A stretch of 34,300 nucleotides of DNA from Blastopirellula sp. (GTDB lineage Bacteria > Planctomycetota > Planctomycetia > Pirellulales > Pirellulaceae). The position numbers and the translations under genes were made by a program. How positions within the stretch are numbered: position 1 is the first letter of the stretch; every line of letters begins with the position of its first letter. The stretch is from contig JAJTFE010000011.1 of the NCBI GenBank assembly GCA_021298375.1, positions 1 through 34,300 of the forward strand. The letters are read 5' to 3'. This document shows positions 15,443 through 23,737 of this stretch, piece after piece. The notes beneath the pieces are model-generated. The model ran no database searches. It saw nothing but the letters and a program-made list of their open reading frames with translations, and had not been told where the DNA came from.

Positions 15443-17814
15443 GCACCATGATTTCCATGCTCGACCGCAAACTGCTGCGCGACCTGCTCGAGATCGGTAC
15501 GCAAGCGGTTGCCATCTCGCTGGTGATGTCGGCTGGAGTGGCGATGTTCATCATGGCGCTGGGGGCCCTCGATTCACTCTCCAACAGCAAGGAAAAGTAC
15601 TATCGCGATTATCGCTTTGCCGATGTGTTTGCATCCGCCAAGCGGGTTCCGAGCAGTTTGCGGGAGCGGATCGAGGGGATACCCGGGGTTTCGCGAATCT
15701 GTGTGCGGATTGTTTCCCAAGTCTCGCTGGATGTTCCCGGGCTTGATGAGCCGGCGCAGGGGCGTTTCATTTCGCTCCCGGAGTATGAGCGTCCAGCCTT
15801 GAATGATCTCTTTCTGGTGCGGGGCCGAATGCTTGATCCCGAGCGCAGCGGGGAGTTGCTGATCTCGAAGTCGTTTGCCGAGGCTCACCGGATTGGGCCG
15901 GGGGATTCCCTGCAGGCGGTGATCAACGGTCGCAAGCAACAATTCAAGATTGTTGGCGTAGCCTTGACGCCCGAATACGTGATTCAGATCCAGCCGGGCA
16001 ATCTGGTACCGGATCATCAGCGCTTTGGCGTCTTTTGGTTAAGTCAGCGGGAAATGGAAGCGGCCTTTGACATGAATGGCGCATTCAATGATGTCTCGCT
16101 GCTCCTGGACAAGGCCGCTAACGAGCAGGCGGTGATCGCCTCGCTGGACTACCTCCTCGAGCCTTATGGCTGCACTGGCTCTTACGGGCGGGCGCAGCAG
16201 ACTTCTCATTCCTACATCAGCGACGAGATCCGCCAATTGAGCACCATGGCCCTGGTGGCGCCGTCGATTTTTCTCGGCGTGGCCGCATTTCTGCTGAACG
16301 TGGTGATTGCCCGGATTGTCGGCCTCCAGCGGGAACAGATCGCGGCTCTCAAGGCGTTTGGCTACAGTAACTGGGCAGTGGGCTGGCACTATCTCAAACT
16401 GGTGTTGCTGATTGCCACTCTGGGCTCGCTGCTGGGAACGGTGGGCGGATATCTGCTGAGTCGCACGCTGACCCAAATGTATGCCAAATTCTATGAGTTC
16501 CCCAGCTTCAGTGTCGGGCTGCAACCGCGGATCGTTGCCGGTGCGGTTGCCATCAGTTTCGCCGCAGCCGCTTTCGGCGCGCTGAATGCGGTCCGCCGGG
16601 CGGTCGCTTTGCCGCCCGCCCAGGCGATGCGAGCCGAGCCGCCCCTGAAGTACCGGCCAACGCTCGTGGAGCGGTTGGGAGTCGGTCGCCTGTTGACGCA
16701 GGTCACGCGGATGATTCTGCGGCAGATCGAACGCAAACCGGTAAAAAGCGGAACGGCGATCCTCGGGATCGGGATGGCCGTTGCGATCTTGATGCTGGGA
16801 AGCTTTTCGCTCGATGCCATTCGCTACATCATGCATTTCCAGTTCCGCATTGCCCAGCGACAGCAGTTATCCGTCGCCCTGCTCGAGAAGACATCGCCCC
16901 ACGTCGTGCATGAGTTGACCCAATTGCCGGGTGTTAATCGCGTCGAGACTTTTCGCAGCCTCGCTACCAAGCTCCGCAATGGTCATCGCTGGCGAAGGGT
17001 CTCGGTCCTGGGGCTGGACTCGGGAGCCGAGTTGGTCCGTCTCTTGAACGTGCGGGAGCGACCAGTCGAGCTGCCGCCCGAGGGCCTTGTCCTGTCTGAC
17101 AAACTGGCTGAGCTGCTCGCCGTGAAGAAAGGTGACGTGATCTCGATGGCCGTGCTCGAGGGAGAACGACCGGTGCTGGATGTCGTTGTCTCCGCGGTGA
17201 TCACGGAGTATGGCGGGCTGAATGCCTACATGAATCGGCAGGCACTCCACCGCCTGCTGAAAGAAGCGGAGGTTGTCTCCGGGGCCTTTCTGGGGGTTGA
17301 ACCGGCCTTGGCCCCGAAATTGTATCGCCAACTGAAGGAAACGCCCCGTGTCGCCGGGGTCACCGTCAAAAATGCGGTCTTGAAGAGCTTTCAGAATACG
17401 ATTGCCGAGAACATCCTGATGATGCGGACCTTCAATATCCTGTTCGCGGTGATCATCGCTTTCGGCGTCGTCTACAATAGCGCCCGGATTTCGCTGGCGG
17501 AGCAGAGTCGGGAACTGGCCACGCTGCGTGTGATGGGCTTCTCCCGTTTCGAGGTCAGCGCCATTTTGCTCGGGGAACTGGCGATATTGACGTTGCTTGC
17601 GGTTCCAGTCGGTTGGGTAATTGGTTACGGCCTGGTCGCCTCGTTTGTGCAGGCGATGGACACGGAAATCTACCGCATTCCATTGGTGATCGAGCGTACC
17701 ACGTATCTGTTTGCCGCACTGGTCGTGATCCTCGCGGCGTTGGTTTCAGGGCTGGTGGTACAACGGCGAATTCGCAAACTGGACCTGATTGCGGTCCTCA
17801 AGGCACAGGAGTAA
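15439..17814 (+). CDS. ABC transporter permease with duplicated FtsX domains
   Basis: About 791 residues with an N-terminal membrane segment ([20 protein letters not shown]), a periplasmic MacB-like domain to ~260, three membrane helices (~275-400), then a second periplasmic domain and three more helices near the C-terminus ([20 protein letters not shown], then [13 protein letters not shown], then [20 protein letters not shown]). [12 protein letters not shown] and [13 protein letters not shown] are the paired FtsX coupling helices. Two FtsX domains in one chain are typical of planctomycete and cyanobacterial exporters. Possible starts are GTG 15436, GTG 15439 and ATG 15448; the GTGA overlap favours 15439. 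It works with the ATPase and the adaptor. Cargo unknown. Confidence 0.9.
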   Translation: MSTMISMLDRKLLRDLLEIGTQAVAISLVMSAGVAMFIMALGALDSLSNSKEKYYRDYRFADVFASAKRVPSSLRERIEGIPGVSRICVRIVSQVSLDVPGLDEPAQGRFISLPEYERPALNDLFLVRGRMLDPERSGELLISKSFAEAHRIGPGDSLQAVINGRKQQFKIVGVALTPEYVIQIQPGNLVPDHQRFGVFWLSQREMEAAFDMNGAFNDVSLLLDKAANEQAVIASLDYLLEPYGCTGSYGRAQQTSHSYISDEIRQLSTMALVAPSIFLGVAAFLLNVVIARIVGLQREQIAALKAFGYSNWAVGWHYLKLVLLIATLGSLLGTVGGYLLSRTLTQMYAKFYEFPSFSVGLQPRIVAGAVAISFAAAAFGALNAVRRAVALPPAQAMRAEPPLKYRPTLVERLGVGRLLTQVTRMILRQIERKPVKSGTAILGIGMAVAILMLGSFSLDAIRYIMHFQFRIAQRQQLSVALLEKTSPHVVHELTQLPGVNRVETFRSLATKLRNGHRWRRVSVLGLDSGAELVRLLNVRERPVELPPEGLVLSDKLAELLAVKKGDVISMAVLEGERPVLDVVVSAVITEYGGLNAYMNRQALHRLLKEAEVVSGAFLGVEPALAPKLYRQLKETPRVAGVTVKNAVLKSFQNTIAENILMMRTFNILFAVIIAFGVVYNSARISLAEQSRELATLRVMGFSRFEVSAILLGELAILTLLAVPVGWVIGYGLVASFVQAMDTEIYRIPLVIERTTYLFAALVVILAALVSGLVVQRRIRKLDLIAVLKAQE

Positions 17815-17819
17815 GTGGC

Positions 17820-19043
17820 GTGAAGGGGTGGGGACGCTGGTTCGTCTGGATTCTGCTCGCAAGTGCTTTAGTCGCCGGCGTAGCCTATTCGCTCTGGCCA
17901 CAGCCCGTTGCCGTCGAGACGATGTTGGTCCGGCGGGGGCGAATGCAGGTCACCGTCGATGAGGATGGAACCACGCAGGTGCGCGAGCGTTATCAAGTCT
18001 CCTCGCCGGTGGCCGGTCAACTGCTTCGCATCGAGCTGCGGAGCGGCGATCGGATCAAGGCGGGTGAAACGTTGCTGGCTACTATCCGCCCCAGCGACCC
18101 CACCTTGCTCGATGCCCGCGAAGTCGCCCAGACCGAGGCTCGGGCTGCCGCTGCCGAGGCGGCTGTCGAACGCGCCGAAGCCCGTCGCAGTCAAACCAAG
18201 GTCTCGGCCGACCTGGCCGAGATCCAATTCGGCCGGGCTGAGAAACTGCGCAGTTCCAATTCAATCGCCCAGGATGAATTTGATGCGGCTGAAGCTCTGT
18301 TTCGCGCCCGGCAGGAGGAGATGCGGGTCACGAATTTTGAACTGGAGATTGCCAAGTTTGAATACGAACAGGCTCAAGCGGCGCTCGGCCTGGTTCAACC
18401 CAACAATCAGGAGTTCACCAAGAATTTTGAGATTCGATCGCCGATCTCCGGCTCGGTCCTGCGGCTTTTTGAAGAGAGCTCGACGGTCGTGACTGCCGGC
18501 AAGCCGCTGTTGGAGGTTGGAGACCCCAACGACCTGCAGATTGTTGTGGATGTCCTGAGCAGCGATGCGGTCAAAATTCAACCGGGAAACGAGATTCGAA
18601 TTGTCCATTGGGGTGGCCAGCAACCCCTCACCGCCACGGTCCGCGTCGTCGAGCCAGCAGCCTTTACGAAAGTCAGCGCTCTCGGGGTAGAAGAGCAACG
18701 CGTCAACGTGATCGGCGACTTTCAGAACCGCAGCAGAGACGAAGGAAGACGCTTGGGAGACGGTTATCGGGTCGAGGCCGAAATCGTCGTCTGGGACGAG
18801 GAGAATGTGTTGCAGGTACCAACCGCAGCGCTGTTCCGGGAGTCCGGCCAGTGGTGCGTGTTCACCGTCAAGCAAGGTAAAGCCCAGCAGCAAGTTGTCC
18901 AGATTGGTCAGCGCAACCAGTTAATGGCGGAGGTGCACCAGGGGCTGGAAGCAGACAGCGAAGTCGTGATTTATCCCAGCGATCAGGTAAAACAAGGCCT
19001 GGTCGTGCGAGTGCAACGGACTGAGGCCCCACAAGCGCCCTGA
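17820..19043 (+). CDS. HlyD/MacA-family periplasmic adaptor (membrane fusion protein)
   Basis: A 407-residue protein from GTG 17820, five bases after the permease stop. An uncleaved N-terminal anchor (RWFVWILLASALVAGVAYSL) precedes a lipoyl half (VSSPVAGQLLRIELRSGDRI), a long alpha-hairpin coiled coil (~100-180, rich in EARAAAAEAAVERAEARRSQ) and the second lipoyl half (FEIRSPISGSVLRLFEE), then beta-barrel and membrane-proximal domains (NVLQVPTAALFRESGQW). This is the order in MacA/DevB adaptors. It would bridge the permease to an outer-membrane channel not encoded here. A short hairpin (GCCTC/GAGGC, 19047-19062) follows without a T-run. Confidence 0.9.
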   Translation: MKGWGRWFVWILLASALVAGVAYSLWPQPVAVETMLVRRGRMQVTVDEDGTTQVRERYQVSSPVAGQLLRIELRSGDRIKAGETLLATIRPSDPTLLDAREVAQTEARAAAAEAAVERAEARRSQTKVSADLAEIQFGRAEKLRSSNSIAQDEFDAAEALFRARQEEMRVTNFELEIAKFEYEQAQAALGLVQPNNQEFTKNFEIRSPISGSVLRLFEESSTVVTAGKPLLEVGDPNDLQIVVDVLSSDAVKIQPGNEIRIVHWGGQQPLTATVRVVEPAAFTKVSALGVEEQRVNVIGDFQNRSRDEGRRLGDGYRVEAEIVVWDEENVLQVPTAALFRESGQWCVFTVKQGKAQQQVVQIGQRNQLMAEVHQGLEADSEVVIYPSDQVKQGLVVRVQRTEAPQAP

Positions 19044-19088
19044 AATGCCTCCCCATTGAGGCGGAAGCCACCCCGCAAAAAAGCCGAC

Positions 19089-19128
19089 AAAAAAACGCTG
19101 TTTCAGTCATTCCTGACCGAAACAGCGT
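19089..19128 (-). terminator. Rho-independent terminator after tRNA-His
   Basis: On the minus strand the arms ACGCTGTTTC and GAAACAGCGT (19095-19104 and 19119-19128) pair perfectly over 10 bp, with an inner GTCA/TGAC stem, and are followed by a run of seven T. It starts 15 bases past the tRNA 3' end. Confidence 0.9.
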
Positions 19129-19142
19129 CCATCTTGTATCAG

Positions 19143-19217
19143 GGTGGTTGAAGGGGATCGAACCCTCAACCTTTGGAGCCACAATCCAATGCTCTAACCA
19201 ATTGAGCTACAACCACC
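19143..19217 (-). tRNA. tRNA-His (GTG anticodon)
   Basis: Read on the minus strand, a 75-nt cloverleaf forms: an extra 5' G, acceptor GTGGTTG/CAACCAC, D-stem GCTC/GAGC, anticodon stem TTGGA/TCCAA with loop TTGTGGC (anticodon GTG), and T-arm GAGGG TTCGATC CCCTT. The extra 5' G and the discriminator C are the histidine identity elements. CCA is not encoded. It appears to be transcribed alone with its own terminator. Confidence 0.97.
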
Positions 19218-19557
19218 GCGTTTGAGACGTCCGATTCTAAACAGAGCCTGAAAAACGGTCAACGACCACGAAATCCCCCGCGTTCTTCAGGACAACCACG
19301 CCTGCCGCACCAGCCCCCGTCGGAAGTCCGTTCGGCTCGGCTCAGAGCGGTCCTCCCATACTTGCACTCAGTACGCGGCAAGCGGCCCCGGATTCCATTG
19401 CCTCGATCTGGAGCCGATGCGCAGAAGCAAGTGCATCCATTCGCGGCCCGCACGCGAGCTCCCTCGGACAGGTCGTTTCCGGACAGAGAGAGCATGCGCG
19501 GACAAGCTTCCTGCTCGGATAACTTGTGCTCGAAACGTTCCTGAGCGCTCGAGCAAA
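19218..19557. other. 340-bp intergenic region, no gene seen
   Basis: This stretch lies upstream of the tRNA-His (its promoter should be here) and downstream of the creatininase gene. Open frames on both strands are short and have no recognisable protein features. No repeat or hairpin terminator was found. Confidence 0.4.
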
Positions 19558-20382
19558 TCAGGAGCGATCTGAGAAGGGAAACTCTGGACCGATCGGGGCG
19601 GCCGAAAGTTCGCGGAGAAAATCACCCAGCCGGCTGACAATCACCCCCATCAGCCGTTGACCCTTGTCGGCCGATGCCGCGTGCGGGTAGCCGGCACCCG
19701 AATTGGTTGTCAACAAATGCCAGGGACGGGTGATCGAGATCCAACCCCGCTCCACGGCGGAGAATTGGACCGGCCGTTTGGTTCCCTCATCGGCGGTGAG
19801 CGTACCATCCGGGTTGCGGCCGACGAGATGTCCAAAATAGGCCAGCGCCAGACTGGTTTCCATTTCACCGGCATGATCGTCGGGATATTCAAAAATCTCC
19901 CGGCAGGCATCGGCAACCATTTGGTACCAGTTACAGAGAAACAGATGCACACTCGTCTTTCCGTAAAGCTCCCTCAGCAGCGGTTTGAAATCATTGCCGC
20001 CGTGACTGTTGAGCAAGAGCACTTTGCGAATCCCCGTTTTTTCCAGAGAACGGACCACGTCTTCAATGACCAGACCGAGTGTGGAGGGATTTAGATTGAT
20101 GGCCAAGGGAAACTCGCGAAGGTTCGTCTCTGTTCCGAAGGGAATGGTCGGCAGCAGCAGCACCTTTGCACCTTGAGCGGTTGCTGCCTGACAGGATTGA
20201 CGACCGATGATCGTCGCTTCAAACAGGTCTGTTCCGTAAGGCAGGTGCAGGTTGTGTGGCTCGGTCGCGCCCAGCGGCAAGACGGCGACTTCAAATTGCT
20301 GCCGCTTGACCTCCGCATAGGTCAGCTCAGCCAATTCCCAAGGGCGGGACTCCCGGGGTGCCGTGCGTTCCAATTCCGCCAT
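19558..20382 (-). CDS. Creatininase-family amidohydrolase
   Basis: A 274-residue protein with the creatininase fold motifs: VAVLPLGATEPHNLHLPYGT with D and H metal ligands (GATEPHNLHLPYGTD), KVLLLNSHGGND, and YPDDHAGEMETSLAL with the Asp-His-Glu cluster. Family enzymes are metal-dependent hydrolases of cyclic amides such as creatinine or of pathway intermediates such as formamidopyrimidines and mycofactocin precursor peptides. The start ATG lies 21 bases after the stop of the LRR metallopeptidase gene, so the two are likely cotranscribed. Ligand residues look complete, so an active enzyme is expected; true substrate unknown. Confidence 0.88.
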   Translation of the reverse strand: MAELERTAPRESRPWELAELTYAEVKRQQFEVAVLPLGATEPHNLHLPYGTDLFEATIIGRQSCQAATAQGAKVLLLPTIPFGTETNLREFPLAINLNPSTLGLVIEDVVRSLEKTGIRKVLLLNSHGGNDFKPLLRELYGKTSVHLFLCNWYQMVADACREIFEYPDDHAGEMETSLALAYFGHLVGRNPDGTLTADEGTKRPVQFSAVERGWISITRPWHLLTTNSGAGYPHAASADKGQRLMGVIVSRLGDFLRELSAAPIGPEFPFSDRS

Positions 20383-20403
20383 GAGTTCGAACTCCGTTTG
20401 AAG

Positions 20404-22305
20404 TTAATCGCGAATGATTTTGAGCTCTGGGCGCAGCGTCCGCAGCCGCTCGAGAAAACCGGTTGCCAGACGACTGCCCGAGAGGTCCAATTGCTCGAGG
20501 GCGGAAACCGCTGCCAGTTCCTTGGCCCCCTCTTCGGGCAAACTGACTTGCCTCAGGCTGAGAATCCGCAATCGCTTCAGCCCAGCCAGTGAGCGCAAAT
20601 CGTCCAAGGTCAACTCTGAGCCGCTGAGGTCAAGTTCCGTCAATTCCGGCCAACCTTGAAGTCCAGCCAGCGCTCCGCGTTCGATGCGGCTGCCGCTGGC
20701 AAACAACTGCCTCAGCTTCCCGCATCCCTCCAGCCTCCGCAGCCGCTCGGCGGTCAGCTCCACTCCCCCGAGCTCGAGCCATTGCAGCGCGGAGCAGCGG
20801 CCAATCTGCTCAAAATCGCGGTCAGTCAGTTCGCACTGGGGGAGAGCCAATTCGGTGACCGCCTCCGGAGCGATCAGATCGCGCTGAAGTTGTCCTGGCT
20901 CGACGCGCAGAAATTCGGGATAGAGCCGGTCTAACTCCGCAGCTTCCATGCCGACGGTCTTGCTCCAGGCATCTGCCCGCGGTTTGCCGGAATAAAATCC
21001 TTTTAGAAATTCGATCAACCCCGCCCGATACCGCCCCTGCTCTGCCGTCATCAGGAACTGGGTCAGCCCGGCAGACTGGCTGTACAGTTGGCGCACTTCC
21101 GGGTGAGCTTGCAGCTGATTTTGGCTGAGTGCGTCGAGCTCGGCAAAAGGGAGGTAAACACCTTCCTGCAGACAGCGAAGTCGCGCGTACTGCAAGCGGC
21201 GGGTATCAAAACCGCCAAGCGTCACGAAGTCTCCAAAATCGTAAAGTCCCTCGAAGTACATCGCGATTCCCTCGCCCAGCCAAAGTCGCTCTTCGCTGAA
21301 CGGTGACTTGCGCGTCCGAATCGTCTCCTGGAAGAGCTGGTGGGTCAGCTCATGACGCCAGGTCGCAAAGTCCTGGGACTCTTGGCTTGCGAAGAAGCAG
21401 GCCAAGCGGAGTTGGTCGCTGTAGTAACCGGTCGAAACCTCGATCCCGGGAATCTGCTTGCCGAGTTCGGCGATGTACTGTTCCTTACTGCGGAAGAGGA
21501 CCACGCGGTATTTTTTGGCGGCGGGGCGGGCCTTGGTCTTGCCGCTGAGCCAGGAACGGATCGCCGCCGGGCTGCTCCAGTAATCGAACATCACTTGCCG
21601 CCAGACCCACTGCCAACGCTGCAGTTGCTCGGCCAGCATTCGCGTCGTGGCCTCGTCGGCGCGGGAAGCGATTTCGAAGTTCTCGGTCGTCACCAGCTGA
21701 TAGCTGCGGGCTGGCCAATTCAAATCGGGATGGTCCTTGGGCGCCTCGCGGACAGTCAAACGCTCGCTGTAGGCTTGCCAGCCATCGGGGCCGCGTCGAT
21801 GCCCCAGCGCCTCGCGAGCGGTGACATGCTCCGGGTCCCAGTACAAGACTTCGTGCAGCAACTGATAGGCCGGAGCCCCCTGCTCGCCCTCGGCCAAGCG
21901 GCCCGCGAGCTGAAATAATTGCTCGGCATAGTTGGATCGAATGGTCCTGAGCTTCTCGCGCCAAGCGGCATCCAGGGCGGCGTGAGGCTGCGGGGCCGGT
22001 CCTTCGGGGAGAAACAGGTATTGCCGCTGGGGATCGCGGGGGAACAAGGTTTGCGCGGTCGCGGTCCGCTCCTCGTCCAGCCCCTGTTCGCGGCACCAGT
22101 CCGACAGCTCCTTGAGTCGCAGCTGAAATTCCTCGTCCAGAGATTCTCGCGTGCTGGCCGCATTTGGCTGATCCTGCGCGAGGGCAGGCAGGCCGGTGAA
22201 GCGGCCGGCTGGAAATGCGACGAGCAGGAACAGCAGATACAAACGGAGCCGTTTCAAGTGATTCACTTTCCACTCATGGACAACCGAAACCGAATCCTGA
22301 CTCAT
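20404..22305 (-). CDS. Secreted DUF1570-like gluzincin metallopeptidase with C-terminal leucine-rich repeats
   Basis: A 633-residue protein. A hydrophobic segment (LYLLFLLVAFPAG) around 23-35 and ALAQDQ suggest export; the GTG at 22266 is a plausible shorter start that gives a tidier signal peptide. The middle region (~200-480) holds the zinc motif HELTH (His318, Glu319, His322) and the downstream Glu in WLGEGIAMYFE, as in DUF1570-type peptidases of Planctomycetota. From ~490 leucine-rich repeats follow (LPQCELTDRDFEQIGRC, LQWLELGGVELTAERLRRL, LTELDLSGSELTLDDLRSL). The repeats probably bind a protein partner or substrate. It sits 92 bases after the sialidase-like gene on the same strand. Confidence 0.8.
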   Translation of the reverse strand: MSQDSVSVVHEWKVNHLKRLRLYLLFLLVAFPAGRFTGLPALAQDQPNAASTRESLDEEFQLRLKELSDWCREQGLDEERTATAQTLFPRDPQRQYLFLPEGPAPQPHAALDAAWREKLRTIRSNYAEQLFQLAGRLAEGEQGAPAYQLLHEVLYWDPEHVTAREALGHRRGPDGWQAYSERLTVREAPKDHPDLNWPARSYQLVTTENFEIASRADEATTRMLAEQLQRWQWVWRQVMFDYWSSPAAIRSWLSGKTKARPAAKKYRVVLFRSKEQYIAELGKQIPGIEVSTGYYSDQLRLACFFASQESQDFATWRHELTHQLFQETIRTRKSPFSEERLWLGEGIAMYFEGLYDFGDFVTLGGFDTRRLQYARLRCLQEGVYLPFAELDALSQNQLQAHPEVRQLYSQSAGLTQFLMTAEQGRYRAGLIEFLKGFYSGKPRADAWSKTVGMEAAELDRLYPEFLRVEPGQLQRDLIAPEAVTELALPQCELTDRDFEQIGRCSALQWLELGGVELTAERLRRLEGCGKLRQLFASGSRIERGALAGLQGWPELTELDLSGSELTLDDLRSLAGLKRLRILSLRQVSLPEEGAKELAAVSALEQLDLSGSRLATGFLERLRTLRPELKIIRD

Positions 22306-22397
22306 CCTGTCGCCGATGAAATTGACCGCTCCTCATCAGGGGCCGCTGCACCGGGCCAGCGCGCAAAACCATTCCGTTCCCTCGCGCGTTTGCTCGA

Positions 22398-23573
22398 TCA
22401 CCTCGCGTCCAGCTCCTCCAATTTCAGCCGAACCGAGAGAATGTAAGGCTGCTCGTCCTTGGTCCAATGCCCGTAGGTGGTCAGCACGAAGGTGCCGTCC
22501 GGGAGAACCTCGACTCCGGGATAGGCGCAATCGCTCCCTTTGGTGTTGTCTTTCAGTCGGACCAGAAACTGCCCCGGCGAGCCTGCGGCGAGGTCTTCCC
22601 AGGTCCCGACCCAGGCGACCCAGTCACCTTCGTAGGCGGAAGTCGTCCCTTTGGGCGAAACTTTGCGAAACGAGATCAGCAGGCGACCATCCGGAGCATA
22701 CTTGGCAGTATGCCGATCTCCGTTGAGGCAAGCGGGCAAAGCCCGGGGTTCGGTCCAGGTTTTCCCTTCATCGCTGGAGAAGATAATCTGCGAGGGCGCG
22801 GTGCGGGTGTTTTCGCGCAGCAGACAGGCGAGCGCCTTTCCGTCAGGACTGCGGACAACTCCCGGCTCGCAAAGGTGGAGCTTGGTGGAACTGAGCACCG
22901 TAACTGGCGTGGACCAAGTCAGTCCGCCGTCGGTGGAATTTACTCGGAGCAATTTGAATTCGATTGGTTTGGTTTGTTCGTTGCGAGAGGATAGAAAGCG
23001 CCCATCGTCGTGAAACATCGCGAGATAATGTCCCGGTCCCGTGCGCAGCGGCTCGACGCTGCCCATGACCACAATTCCGCCCCACTCTCCGACTGGTTCG
23101 AGTTCCGACCAGGATTCACCATCGTCGCTGCTGACTGCCATGCGGGCGGGGTAGAGACCGGAAAACATGATCACGCGGCGATGGCCATCGGGAGCGATCA
23201 CCCGATGCAGCGTGGGGGTTTCCTTGGAGCTCGCCCAAGACTGCGGGGTAGGCAGGCGCTCGCTCCAAGTCAGCCCGCCGTCGTGGCTGCGTTTGTAATT
23301 CACGGGGCCCTTGCCATGACCTTGCGGATAAACGCAAAGAATGGTGGTTCCGTCTTCCAGCAGCAAGGTGGTGGGGTGACCAAGGTATTGGCCCGGCTGA
23401 CGATCAACCAAGACTTGGCGGGCGGTCTCTTCATTCAGGTCGATCAACCGGGGTGGCTCTGGCGGCGGGGCCGCAGGTTCCTGGGCGAGAGAGGCCTCTG
23501 CGGCAACCAAGAGAAGCAAACCGAAAACGAACTGGCCAAAGCCGCCGAGGGCAAAAGGAAACGGCTGCGACAT
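22398..23573 (-). CDS. Secreted sialidase/BNR-repeat glycosidase-like protein
   Basis: A 391-residue protein with a signal peptide (FGQFVFGLLLLVAAEASLAQ). Four Asp-boxes mark a six-bladed propeller: SHDGGLTWS, SSDDGESWS, STDGGLTWS and SSDEGKTWTE. The segment ARMAVSSDDGESW and the late Arg in LLISFRK match positions of the sialidase arginine triad only loosely, so neuraminidase chemistry is unproven. The family in Planctomycetota is commonly annotated exo-alpha-sialidase and may act on other sugars from sulfated or mucin-like glycans. First of three minus-strand genes ending in the creatininase. Confidence 0.8.
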   Translation of the reverse strand: MSQPFPFALGGFGQFVFGLLLLVAAEASLAQEPAAPPPEPPRLIDLNEETARQVLVDRQPGQYLGHPTTLLLEDGTTILCVYPQGHGKGPVNYKRSHDGGLTWSERLPTPQSWASSKETPTLHRVIAPDGHRRVIMFSGLYPARMAVSSDDGESWSELEPVGEWGGIVVMGSVEPLRTGPGHYLAMFHDDGRFLSSRNEQTKPIEFKLLRVNSTDGGLTWSTPVTVLSSTKLHLCEPGVVRSPDGKALACLLRENTRTAPSQIIFSSDEGKTWTEPRALPACLNGDRHTAKYAPDGRLLISFRKVSPKGTTSAYEGDWVAWVGTWEDLAAGSPGQFLVRLKDNTKGSDCAYPGVEVLPDGTFVLTTYGHWTKDEQPYILSVRLKLEELDAR

Positions 23574-23737
23574 CCCGGACTCCTGTTGATAAAGAAAGCC
23601 TCTCTATTGTAGGTTGATTCCCGCCTTCAGTGGCAGTTGGCCTGGGCTGATTCGGGATTCGATGCGAATCGTGCGAAATGGCCATCCCCGGCATCCCTTT
23701 TTCCGTTTCAGCCTTCAATCCGAGAAAGCACGCGGCG

